This document shows positions 1 through 7,376 of a stretch of DNA of 64,000 nt, one piece after another. The stretch's first letter is position 1, and every line of letters begins with the position of its first letter. The translations under genes were made by a program, and so were the position numbers. The notes beneath the pieces are model-generated. The model was given only the letters and a program-made list of their open reading frames with translations, ran no database searches and was not told the origin of the DNA. Source of the DNA: JBOGOC01 sp050747525 (GTDB lineage Bacteria; Acidobacteriota; Polarisedimenticolia; JACPZX01; DASXTC01); contig JBOGOC010000060.1 of assembly GCA_050747525.1 (NCBI GenBank), positions 109,612-173,611 on the forward strand. Direction: 5' to 3'.

Positions 1-140
1 ATCCTGCCGGATGCAGGGAACGTGGACACGAGGCGATGGAAGTGGGGGAATCCCAGCCAGCGGAACGAGAGGTGGGCGGCCGCGGCCGGGGAAACGCGGC
101 CGTACCGCCCAATCCAGCCGAGCGCGGAGACGGCGCCCAT
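1..140 (-). CDS. Partial gene, N-terminus only (runs off left edge)
   Basis: This is the first 46 codons of a gene that leaves the window. Its ATG (138-140) overlaps the TGA of the upstream glycosyltransferase-like gene as ATGA, and the minus-strand frame stays open to position 1. The visible N-terminus begins MGAVSALGWIGRYG and is rich in Arg, His and Phe. I recognise no family and no clear signal peptide. The translational coupling puts it in the same operon as the membrane glycosyltransferase and FAD enzyme, so a surface-glycan role is possible but only inferred. Confidence 0.55.
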   Translation of the reverse strand, partial: MGAVSALGWIGRYGRVSPAAAAHLSFRWLGFPHFHRLVSTFPASGR

Positions 141-2263
141 CAGGCCGGGCCTGTCGAGAGCAGGGATGCTTTGCGCACCTCCATGATGGCGTCTCCCTTC
201 CTGGTGGTCACGACGACCTGACTCGGGCGGCACCCTTCGGGGATGTCGAACCGGGCCTGGTAAGCGTGCCCCCAATAGTGGCTCGCCGAGACATTGTCGC
301 GCCACCAGGACTGGATCACGTGCGTCTTCTCCAGCCCGTGCTTCATGAAGGGCCGCGACTCGAAGCGATCCGGGGCCGTCTCGGCGGTCTCCAGGCCGGC
401 GCGGATCTCGAACACGGTGCCGGAGCACAGATGCCCTTGCAGGCGCGCCCACGCGACCACCTGTCCCTCTTCGACAGCACCGCCGTTCAGCAGCAATGTG
501 ACCAAGTCGAGCTGGAGGCGCTCTCCGTGAATCGGCTCCACGGGTGCGCTGACGGTCGCCGTGGGCTGGTCGATGGTCGGGCCCGAGGGGGGAGCCGCGA
601 GCTGCAGCCGGGCGCTGCTGCCCGGCAGCACCTTGGTGGGCGCGGATGTCTCGGCCACCAGGCGCGTGGCGTCGTGGTTTCTCGAGACGGCGGCCACTCC
701 GGCCGTGGCCGCGATCACGCAGACGAGCGCCACCGCGGGCCATGACCTGAACCGTCCCTCACGCTGCAGCAGCAGGGTGGCGCCTACGATGACTCCGCAT
801 GCGGCGCAGGCCGCCGCCAGCCATCCCAGCATGCGGCCCCAGCTTCCGTCCTGGATCGCGGCCTTCACCTGCTCGACCACGAGCACCTGGTTCCATCCGT
901 GGGATTGGGTGAGGCCGTCCAGCAGCCATGCGGGAGCCTCGTGGATCTGGCGCTCCAGGATTTCCCTGAATCGGGGGGGCCGGTTGTGCTCTATCCACTC
1001 CAGCCGGAACTGCGCCATCAGCAGCAGATTCCAGTACACGAAGGGGGTCGACGCCAGCGCGATCCCGAGTGTGCCGAGACGGCGCGCCGCCGCGGCCAGG
1101 GCCATGGCGAAGCCGAGTGCCAGGACCGGCCACACGCTCAGGAAGTACCTCGCGCCGAACGAGGCCCCTCCCCACCAGTATCCGTACGAGGCGATGGCCC
1201 ACCATTCCAGCACCAGGAGCGACAGGGCCCCGCGGAACAGGCGCGGATGCTCGCGGCGCAGGAGAAACAGCCCCGCCGCCCCCACGGCGCACAACGGGGT
1301 CCACGTGAACAGGCCGTTGTAGTCGGAGAAAAGGACCTGCAGGAAGGCGGGCCGGCTCCAGATGAAGGGATCTCCGATATCGGCATAGACATGAGGCAGA
1401 GGATGTCCGGAGGTCCCGATCCAGGCGGCGATCTGGGGAGCGACGCCGAGCAGCGTGCCGCCTCCCAGCAGCGCACCGCCTTTCAGCGCCGAGCGCCATC
1501 TCGAGGGACCCGGAGCGGTCAGCAGATCGAGGGCCGGCAGCGCCAGGTAGACGACATCCTGAGGATGAACGAGCGCCAACGCTCCCGCCAGGATCCCCAG
1601 GAGCAGGAGCCGGCCCGGTCCGTGCTCTCCTTCCCCATGGAGCCACACCAGCAGGAAGCATGCGCCGAGAAAGATGGTGGCCGCGTGCGGATACGCGGGC
1701 CAGATGAACGCGAACCAGGCGAGCGGCGTGGCGTAGGTCATGGCGATGGCCGCGATGGCGGCGGGTGAATCCCCGGCGAAGCGGCGGGCCAGACGATAGG
1801 TGAGGGCGATGCCGGCCACGGCCAGCATCATCGATCCGAAGGTGTAGGCTCCCGTCTCGAGCGGTCCGTAGCCATCCCCTCCGGGCAGGACGCCGTGCCG
1901 CGCCAGGGCCGCCGCCACGGGCTTCACGGCGATGGCCAGGGGCGTCACCAGCAGCGAAGAGCCCAGGTGGAAGACCGGCGTGGAAGGAGGAGGCAGGTAC
2001 ATGCCGTTGGGATTGCGCAGGACGAACTCTTCGTAGGTGTCGAGGTCGGCGTCGAACAGCGCGGAGCGCAGATAGCTGTAGTACCAGAGGGCGTCGTGGA
2101 CCAGGACGTTCTGGAAGAGGAGGACGAACCCGGCGGCGCAGGCGGCACCGAGGATCGCGGCCTGTCTGTGGCGTGACGCGGGAAGGCGTCGCACCACCGC
2201 GACGACGACGGCGCATAGCGCGAGCGAGAAGGACAGCCCCGAAAGGAAGGGAAGCAGAGTCAC
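140..2263 (-). CDS. GT-C superfamily (GT39/ArnT-like) membrane glycosyltransferase
   Basis: A 707-aa polytopic membrane protein with about 12 hydrophobic segments in the first 530 residues and a soluble C-terminal domain. The first outside loop carries an acidic residue (VHDALWYY, D57) and aromatic clusters, as in GT-C enzymes that move a sugar from a polyprenyl-phosphate donor onto lipid, protein or glycan. The start is GTG at 2263, seven bases after the stop of the FAD gene; no convincing Shine-Dalgarno sequence is visible, so coupling is likely. The acceptor cannot be read from the sequence. Location next to an FAD flavoenzyme and pilin genes fits envelope glycan or pilin modification, which is an inference. 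Confidence 0.7.
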   Translation of the reverse strand: MTLLPFLSGLSFSLALCAVVVAVVRRLPASRHRQAAILGAACAAGFVLLFQNVLVHDALWYYSYLRSALFDADLDTYEEFVLRNPNGMYLPPPSTPVFHLGSSLLVTPLAIAVKPVAAALARHGVLPGGDGYGPLETGAYTFGSMMLAVAGIALTYRLARRFAGDSPAAIAAIAMTYATPLAWFAFIWPAYPHAATIFLGACFLLVWLHGEGEHGPGRLLLLGILAGALALVHPQDVVYLALPALDLLTAPGPSRWRSALKGGALLGGGTLLGVAPQIAAWIGTSGHPLPHVYADIGDPFIWSRPAFLQVLFSDYNGLFTWTPLCAVGAAGLFLLRREHPRLFRGALSLLVLEWWAIASYGYWWGGASFGARYFLSVWPVLALGFAMALAAAARRLGTLGIALASTPFVYWNLLLMAQFRLEWIEHNRPPRFREILERQIHEAPAWLLDGLTQSHGWNQVLVVEQVKAAIQDGSWGRMLGWLAAACAACGVIVGATLLLQREGRFRSWPAVALVCVIAATAGVAAVSRNHDATRLVAETSAPTKVLPGSSARLQLAAPPSGPTIDQPTATVSAPVEPIHGERLQLDLVTLLLNGGAVEEGQVVAWARLQGHLCSGTVFEIRAGLETAETAPDRFESRPFMKHGLEKTHVIQSWWRDNVSASHYWGHAYQARFDIPEGCRPSQVVVTTRKGDAIMEVRKASLLSTGPA

Positions 2264-2270
2264 GCGCGCA

Positions 2271-3614
2271 TCAGGCGACTTGGCTCGCGGCCAGGCCGAT
2301 CCCGGCGACCAGATCGAGCGCCTGCCGGATCCCCTGGGCCGTGCTGCCGTACCAGAACGAGCCCTGCCGCCCGCACAGGTGAAGGTTCCGGATGCTCCTG
2401 AGGGACGCTTCGATCACCGCGAAGTGGCGGTCGTAGCCCACCTTGTAGACAGGGTAGGCGCTGGGAGCGCGCCGCACCCACGAGGCCTCCACCTCCGAGG
2501 CGGATCCGATCCAGCCGATCTTCACCAGGTCGTTCACCGCCCGGCGGACCTGCGCCTCGTCGTCCTCGCGCCAGACGCCATCTCCCACGTCGCAGGCCAC
2601 CTCCAGGCAGAGACCGGTCTTCCCCGGGGGGGCCATGGCCGGAGAGTAGTTGGTGGTCTCGCTCAATCGGTTGAACCGGATGGAGGGGTCGGGCACGTAC
2701 ACCCAGTGATCCTCGGTGAGGCGGTCCCTGGCGATGCCGAGATAGACGCCGATCATCGCCCTGTTGCGCAGGGCCGCGGCGGACGCCAGGGGTTCCGGAC
2801 CCGCGGACGGCTCGAGCGCCTGCAGAAGGCCCTTCAGCGGGATGGTGGAGACGACGAGGTCGGCGGGAAGATCGAGCCGGCCGTCGCCGGAGCGAACTTC
2901 GACGCTTCGGATCGCGCCGCCGCGGCGCAGGAGCCTTTCCACCCGGTGTCCGAGCAGCAGCCGGCCTCCGGAGGTCTGAAAGAGCCTGGCCATGCCGTCG
3001 GGGATCTCCATGAAGCCGCGGGCCGGGTAGAGGAAGTCGTCCCAGGGGTCGGCGCGCCTGATGAGGCGCTGGACGAGCTGGCGGAGCACGCCGGCGTCGG
3101 GAACGGCCCCCACCGCGAGGTCGGTCGAGAGGTCCTGGGGCGGGCAGCCGCACAGTTTCTCCGTGTAGGGCCCGAAGAAAACGTCGAACAGAGGCGCGCC
3201 GTAGCGCGACACCAGGTAGGCCCGGAAGTCATCTCCGCCCGGGCTCTTCCCGAAGCGCGCGGAGGCGTAGCCTGCTGCGGCCCGCAGCGCGAACAGGGCC
3301 GATCCCCCCACCAGGAGATCGCGCAAGTCGATGGGATAGTTGTAGAGGCGGCCATCCAGCAGGATGCGGCTCACCTTGCGGCGCGAGACGAGCGGCTCGC
3401 CCACGCATTCCCGCACCAGGCTCAGCACGTCGCTGTCACGGGTCCAGAGGCGGTGGGAGAACAGATCGAAGGTGTAGCCGCGGTCGCGGAAGCCCCAGGC
3501 CAGGCCCCCGGGATACGGCGCCGACTCGACGATCGTGGTGTCGGCGCCGGCGCGGGTGAGGGCTATCCCGGCGGTCAGGCCCGCCACGCCACCGCCCAGG
3601 ACAACGGCCTTCAT
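2271..3614 (-). CDS. FAD-dependent amine-oxidase/UDP-galactopyranose-mutase-like flavoprotein
   Basis: A 447-aa cytosolic flavoprotein. The N-terminus has a dinucleotide-binding fold (MKAVVLGGGVAGLTAGIAL, then an acidic VES at the end of the second strand) and a C-terminal FAD-contact region (GRQGSFWYGSTAQGIRQAL). A motif of the type RLYNYPIDLRDLL follows the first 80 residues, as in protoporphyrinogen-oxidase-like and UDP-galactopyranose-mutase-like enzymes found in polysaccharide clusters. The substrate is not determinable by eye. It lies directly upstream of the GT-C gene, which supports a role in cell-surface sugar chemistry rather than haem synthesis. Confidence 0.65.
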   Translation of the reverse strand: MKAVVLGGGVAGLTAGIALTRAGADTTIVESAPYPGGLAWGFRDRGYTFDLFSHRLWTRDSDVLSLVRECVGEPLVSRRKVSRILLDGRLYNYPIDLRDLLVGGSALFALRAAAGYASARFGKSPGGDDFRAYLVSRYGAPLFDVFFGPYTEKLCGCPPQDLSTDLAVGAVPDAGVLRQLVQRLIRRADPWDDFLYPARGFMEIPDGMARLFQTSGGRLLLGHRVERLLRRGGAIRSVEVRSGDGRLDLPADLVVSTIPLKGLLQALEPSAGPEPLASAAALRNRAMIGVYLGIARDRLTEDHWVYVPDPSIRFNRLSETTNYSPAMAPPGKTGLCLEVACDVGDGVWREDDEAQVRRAVNDLVKIGWIGSASEVEASWVRRAPSAYPVYKVGYDRHFAVIEASLRSIRNLHLCGRQGSFWYGSTAQGIRQALDLVAGIGLAASQVA

Positions 3615-3640
3615 GGTCTCTCCTGTCGGCGGTTCGCGGC

Positions 3641-4957
3641 CTATCTCTGCCGGAAGTCCATCACCCTCAGCGGGAACCCGTTCATGACCTCGTTGATCAC
3701 TTCGGTGCAGTAGATGGTTTCGTGGTTCCCGGCGCCATTGGCCTGCAGCACCGCCCGGTCGAAGCCGTCCACCGGCCCGGTGCAGTCGTCCGCGGTGCCG
3801 AAGATGTCGTCGGGCCCGGCGACGTCGGCCACCAGCGTGCTGCCTATACTCGTGCCGTTGCCGCCGCCGTCACGCAGCATGCTGCCCTTGCCCACCACGA
3901 AGTAGACGCCTTCCAGGGAGGAGTTTCCGTCCAGAGTCAGGTTGCCGGTGACCCAGATGAATCCGCGGTAGGTCCCGGGACCCAGGTCGAGATCGCCGTC
4001 CACGAAGGTGACCGTGTTGACCGTGGCCGTGGTGTCGAGGTGCGAGCAGGAAGCCGAGTCGTAGCAGACGTAGTCGGCGACGGCCCGCACCTGGTCGGCC
4101 ATCACCAGCAGGGCGTCGCAGTCCGTGTACGTCGGGTCGATGGAGCCCGACACGTCGTTGACCACGTCCACGCCGGTCTGGCCATCGGACTGATAGTCCA
4201 GAGGCTTGACGGCGCCGGCCTCCGCGGAGGCCTCCGAGGCGGTCCCGATCGTTCCCACCACGTCGACCGACAGGCCAGGCTGTCCGGTGTACGGAGTGCC
4301 TGCGCAGTCATCCCCGATGTACGTCTTGGCGCCCGAGCTGCCGCCGTAGAAATCGGCCGTGGGGCCCAGCATGGTGATGGTGGCGGGGAGCATGGGGAAC
4401 GGATCGCGCTCCACCACGGCCTGCACCAGCTCGATGCCGCGATCCGGAGACGTGCCGATGGAGGTGATCATCACCCGGTCGTTGGTGTCGTTCAGGTTGG
4501 TGACCCCGTCGGTGGCGTCGTTGGTGAGGAAGGCCGCGTACCACCCGCGCCCGAAGCTCGTGAGAGGGCGCAGCGGCACGTCGTTGCCGTACCCGGTGAA
4601 GGCGGTGACGGCGCCGGACGTGTTGTAGGTGGGCGCCAACGCCGCGACGTTGAGGTCCAGGTTCGGGTCCACGGCCGCGGCCTGCAGCTCGTCGTCCAGC
4701 GTGTACGGATCGGCGGAGACGACGTTGGCCGCGCGCAGGGCCTCGCGGGCGTCCTCGAGCCCCGCCTCGGCGACGTAGAAGGCGCGCTTGCCCTTCACGT
4801 CGATCTGGTTCATCCGAACATCCGAGTTGGCCAGGGACACCAGCGCGATCCCCATGGCCGTCACCAGGGCCAGCACCACTATGGACATGACCAGGGCAGA
4901 GCCTTTGTCCCGGTTCGGGCGTCCTTCCGCAGTCGTCGTCACGTGTGTGTCCATCAC
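3641..4957 (-). CDS. PilX-like type IV pilus minor pseudopilin / tip-type protein
   Basis: A 438-aa protein with a PilX-like N-terminus: a short basic leader (RPNRDKGSALVMSIVVLAL) followed by one long hydrophobic helix at about residues 20-43, then FYVAEAGLEDAREAL, which is characteristic of PilX/PilA-like 'AEAGLE' pseudopilins. The remaining 350 residues are a soluble beta-rich domain with many Asp, Gly, Thr and several Cys pairs, much larger than a usual minor pilin. Its ATG overlaps the stop of the preceding pseudopilin gene (4954-4957). It is expected in the inner membrane or at the pilus tip with the other minor pilins of this cluster. Confidence 0.75.
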   Translation of the reverse strand: MMDTHVTTTAEGRPNRDKGSALVMSIVVLALVTAMGIALVSLANSDVRMNQIDVKGKRAFYVAEAGLEDAREALRAANVVSADPYTLDDELQAAAVDPNLDLNVAALAPTYNTSGAVTAFTGYGNDVPLRPLTSFGRGWYAAFLTNDATDGVTNLNDTNDRVMITSIGTSPDRGIELVQAVVERDPFPMLPATITMLGPTADFYGGSSGAKTYIGDDCAGTPYTGQPGLSVDVVGTIGTASEASAEAGAVKPLDYQSDGQTGVDVVNDVSGSIDPTYTDCDALLVMADQVRAVADYVCYDSASCSHLDTTATVNTVTFVDGDLDLGPGTYRGFIWVTGNLTLDGNSSLEGVYFVVGKGSMLRDGGGNGTSIGSTLVADVAGPDDIFGTADDCTGPVDGFDRAVLQANGAGNHETIYCTEVINEVMNGFPLRVMDFRQR

Positions 4958-5544
4958 AGGCCGCCTCTCAGGTAGACGTCGCTTTCGACGGTGTAGCGCA
5001 GGTACTGGCGCGTCCGCGGGTCAGGTTCCGCGGAACGCGTCGTGATCTTGATGGTGATGCGTTGCGGGTTCGTGGTGTCGTCGGGCGTGAACAGCGGCTC
5101 GGCGGTCCCGTCGCCGTCCGCGTCGTTGGTGACGTTCTCCGCCAGCACCACGAACGGCACGTTCGGATCGGCGACGCGTCGCCATTCCAGCGTGTTGTTG
5201 AAATGGCGGATGGTCACCGACTCGCCGTCGTCATCGATGTTGTTGTTCTCGAGGAGGTCCGCGTTCGCCGTGATGAAGTTGTCGGTGTTGGGATCAGGGT
5301 CCAGCACGATGGCCGCGAATCCGTTGTTGCGCGGATCCCACCCGGCGGTGCGCAGCGTGTTCACGATGAGGGTCATGCAGTTCCGGGCGTCCGCCTGCGC
5401 GGCCAGCTTCATTTGCTGCACCTTGTTGGTCTGCGCGCTCTGGATCAGCAGAGGCGCGGCCGCAGCGAAGGCCACCGCCACCAGAGTCATGGCGACCAGG
5501 ATCTCGACCAGGCTGAAGCCGCGCTCGCGGCGCCGGGTGCTCAT
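4954..5544 (-). CDS. PilW-like minor pseudopilin (type IV pilus / type II secretion)
   Basis: A 196-aa pseudopilin. The prepilin-peptidase site is clear: basic leader MSTRRRERG, then FSLVEILVAMTLVAVAF with the conserved Glu at +5, giving methylated Phe after cleavage. The start is set at 5544 because that ATG overlaps the upstream stop (ATGA, 5541-5544) and gives the right leader length; a longer open frame exists upstream but would bury the leader. The body contains QMKLAAQADARNCMTLIVNTLR, a PilW-type alpha segment. It acts with the neighbouring GspH/FimT, PilV and PilX-like proteins to prime the pilus or pseudopilus. Confidence 0.8.
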   Translation of the reverse strand: MSTRRRERGFSLVEILVAMTLVAVAFAAAAPLLIQSAQTNKVQQMKLAAQADARNCMTLIVNTLRTAGWDPRNNGFAAIVLDPDPNTDNFITANADLLENNNIDDDGESVTIRHFNNTLEWRRVADPNVPFVVLAENVTNDADGDGTAEPLFTPDDTTNPQRITIKITTRSAEPDPRTRQYLRYTVESDVYLRGGL

Positions 5545-5939
5545 CGCGTCCTCTTCGTGGCCAGCTGGCATTCCTTGGTCAGCCCTATGGAGGTACGCGT
5601 CGCGATCGCCCGCACCACGATGGTCTTCACCTTGGGCGGGCTGACGTCGTTCGTGACCGTCCACCGCACCAGAACGTCGGGATCGGAGTTGTTGAAGAAC
5701 CCGGTGGTGTCGGTCGTCAGACTGCCTCCGGCGGCGAGCGAGGTGAAGGGTGTGGCACGCAGCAGCTCGAGCCGCTCGACCGCGGCGGCCGACGTGGCGC
5801 TCATGTCGTCGGACGAGGCGGTGATCCTCGACCCCTGGTAGAACAACGGCGCCACCGCGAGGATCCCCACCCCCACCACGAACAGGGCGGTCACCACCTC
5901 AGCCAGAGTGAAGCCGGATTCCCTGCGATGTGGGCTCAT
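5541..5939 (-). CDS. PilV-like minor pseudopilin
   Basis: A 132-aa pseudopilin with leader MSPHRRESG and cleavage before FTLAEVVTALFVVGVGILAV; Glu at +5 is present. The start at 5939 overlaps the upstream stop (ATGA). The 'VVGVGILAVAPLFYQGSRI' segment is typical of PilV/GspI proteins. It is short, so mostly helix plus one small beta domain. It is the second gene of the four-gene pseudopilin operon, and all four genes are linked by 4-bp overlaps, which predicts fixed stoichiometry. Confidence 0.8.
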   Translation of the reverse strand: MSPHRRESGFTLAEVVTALFVVGVGILAVAPLFYQGSRITASSDDMSATSAAAVERLELLRATPFTSLAAGGSLTTDTTGFFNNSDPDVLVRWTVTNDVSPPKVKTIVVRAIATRTSIGLTKECQLATKRTR

Positions 5940-6481
5940 GAGCCAATCGTCCATGCAGAATCGGCCCATTTCTCGAGCTTGACCCCGCCGGCGGCGAACA
6001 GAGTCACGCGGTCGAATCTCTCCCCGCCGCTCAGGCAGACCAGGCCCGGGGTGGACGAGACGCTGCCGTTCGATTCGAACGTGGCCTGATACGTCGTGCC
6101 GGACAGCACCGGCAGGGTGACCGTGCTCCCCGAGTCGGGGCGCGCGAACGTGACCTTCTTGGGCAGGCTGGCGGTGGCCAGCAGGATGTCGTCGGTGAGG
6201 TCGGACGGATCGACCAGGTCGTAGACCTGAATCTGGCGGGTCGTCGTGTTCAGCCGGAACTGGGTGGCCCGGTTGCGGCTGATGGCATGCGCGCGCGCAG
6301 CCTGGAGCTGCGTCCGGATCTCGCTGGCGGCGTGGCGCAGGTCCTCTCGCCCCAGCCAGGAGACCGAATAGCTCGCCGTGGTTGCCAGGAGAATGCCGGT
6401 GAGCAGCAGCACCACCATCGACTCGGCGATGGTCGATCCCCGCTCTCCTCGTCGGTTTTCACAGGCCGTGACCGTCCACAT
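5936..6481 (-). CDS. GspH/FimT family pseudopilin
   Basis: A 181-aa protein, first gene of the pseudopilin operon. After a basic leader (ENRRGERG) comes STIAESMVVLLLTGILLATTASY, with Glu at +5, then RHAASEIRTQLQAARAHAISRN, the hallmark of GspH/FimT proteins (AARaeAi-xR). The first residue after cleavage is Ser rather than Phe, which is unusual and may slow peptidase processing or methylation. A good Shine-Dalgarno (AAGGAGG) precedes the ATG, and a -35/-10 pair lies just upstream, so this is probably the operon start. Confidence 0.8.
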   Translation of the reverse strand: MWTVTACENRRGERGSTIAESMVVLLLTGILLATTASYSVSWLGREDLRHAASEIRTQLQAARAHAISRNRATQFRLNTTTRQIQVYDLVDPSDLTDDILLATASLPKKVTFARPDSGSTVTLPVLSGTTYQATFESNGSVSSTPGLVCLSGGERFDRVTLFAAGGVKLEKWADSAWTIGS

Positions 6482-6508
6482 GCTTGAAATCCTCCTTGCC
6501 GACTTAGA

Positions 6509-6536
6509 AATCTAGGCCTCCCCCCGTGCCGGTCAA
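6509..6536 (-). promoter_or_regulatory. Candidate sigma-70 promoter of pseudopilin operon
   Basis: Reading the minus strand, TTGACC (6531-6536) and TAGATT (6509-6514) are separated by 16 bases. Transcription would start about 20 bases before the GspH/FimT ATG, leaving room for the AAGGAGG site. Seen in sequence; activity is inferred. Confidence 0.45.
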
Positions 6537-6610
6537 GACGCCGGGCGCAGTTGGTTTCTTCGTGGCCGACTGGGCGGAAATCGAAGAGAGAAGGAACAAT
6601 GAGAGGCGCG

Positions 6611-6636
6611 CGCCGGGGCCCTCACGGACCCCGGCG
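6611..6636 (-). terminator. Hairpin after the 32-aa gene
   Basis: CGCCGGGG (6611-6618) and CCCCGGCG (6629-6636) form a perfect 8-bp stem with a 10-base loop, 15 bases beyond the stop of the small membrane-peptide gene. On the minus strand it is followed by a pyrimidine-rich stretch rather than a clean U-run, so terminator or 3' stabiliser are both possible. Confidence 0.4.
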
Positions 6637-6651
6637 GGAGGAGCGCTGATC

Positions 6652-6750
6652 CTAGAGGTCGAACCCGAGACGCTGCGCCAGCGCGAAGAAAACCGCGGGA
6701 CTGTACAGGTAGATCCCGATCATGACGGTCAGGAACTTTTCGAACGACAT
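6652..6750 (-). CDS. 32-aa small membrane protein
   Basis: A very small gene. The ATG at 6750 is preceded by a strong Shine-Dalgarno (GGGAGGTGAG, 6 bases before the ATG). The peptide MSFEKFLTVMIGIYLYSPAV... is almost entirely one hydrophobic segment (about residues 6-26) ending QRLGFDL. No family recognised. It sits between the NTF2-like gene and the pseudopilin operon, and a hairpin follows its stop. The good ribosome site, membrane character and terminator-like hairpin together support a real gene, but there is no homology evidence. Confidence 0.5.
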   Translation of the reverse strand: MSFEKFLTVMIGIYLYSPAVFFALAQRLGFDL

Positions 6751-6836
6751 GGCGTGCTCACCTCCCTGTCGCAGGGGCCCCATGCTCCTGCCGCGCGCCA
6801 ATATAGGCGGAGGCGGGTCCATGTCCATAAGGCGTC

Positions 6837-7301
6837 TCACGGAGTCTTCGGCGCGTCCTGCTTCCCGCAGTCGCACGGGGGGCAGCCGTTGTCGAAGACG
6901 ATCTTCCAGCTCCCGTCTGGCTCGCGCCTCCAGATGGAGTTGAAGGTGCCGAAGAGCTTTCCGTCCGCATCCCGCACCGGGCCGGAGGTGTGCCCCAGCG
7001 TGCCCGAATCCAGGACCTGCACGCGCTCGGGCGCCCAGGAGAAGGGGGCCTTCGGTCCCTCGAAGAGCGGCTTCCATCCGTCGGCCACGGCCTGCTTGCC
7101 GCGCAGGACCTTTGCGGAGAAGAAGACCGCCTCGTCGGACAGGTGCGCAATGAAGGCGGCATGGTTCCGGTCAGCCATGCTCTTCGCGAAGGACGTTTCG
7201 GCCGCGCGCACCTGGGCGGTCAGCTCATCGAGCCGGGGCGTCGGGGCCGCGGGTGCCGCGGCGGTGAGGATCGCCAGAGCGATCAGCATGAACGGGCTCA
7301 T
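6837..7301 (-). CDS. Secreted NTF2-like (SnoaL/DUF4440) protein
   Basis: A 154-aa protein with a cleavable signal peptide (about residues 1-19, MSPFMLIALAILTAAAPAA). The mature part follows the DUF4440/SnoaL pattern: an initial helix 'DELTAQVRAAETSFAKSMADRN', then HLSDEAVFFSAKVLRGKQAV, and a final strand GSWKIVFDNGC. The C-terminus has a Cys motif (CPPCDCGKQ) that could bind a metal or form a disulfide. NTF2-like domains bind small ligands or act as enzymes; no specific activity can be assigned. A Shine-Dalgarno AGGAGA precedes the ATG. Confidence 0.75.
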   Translation of the reverse strand: MSPFMLIALAILTAAAPAAPTPRLDELTAQVRAAETSFAKSMADRNHAAFIAHLSDEAVFFSAKVLRGKQAVADGWKPLFEGPKAPFSWAPERVQVLDSGTLGHTSGPVRDADGKLFGTFNSIWRREPDGSWKIVFDNGCPPCDCGKQDAPKTP

Positions 7302-7376
7302 TCTGTCTCCTGGATGCGAGGTGGTCTCGCTGTGGGCGCCGGTGTCCCATGATACGGCACGAAAGGGCGGGCGGTT

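Noticed and set aside
2280..3713. Long open frame antisense to the FAD enzyme, and similar long antisense frames opposite most genes
   Set aside because: GC-rich coding sequence gives long open antisense frames by codon bias; no family features or ribosome sites, and the sense frame is convincing.
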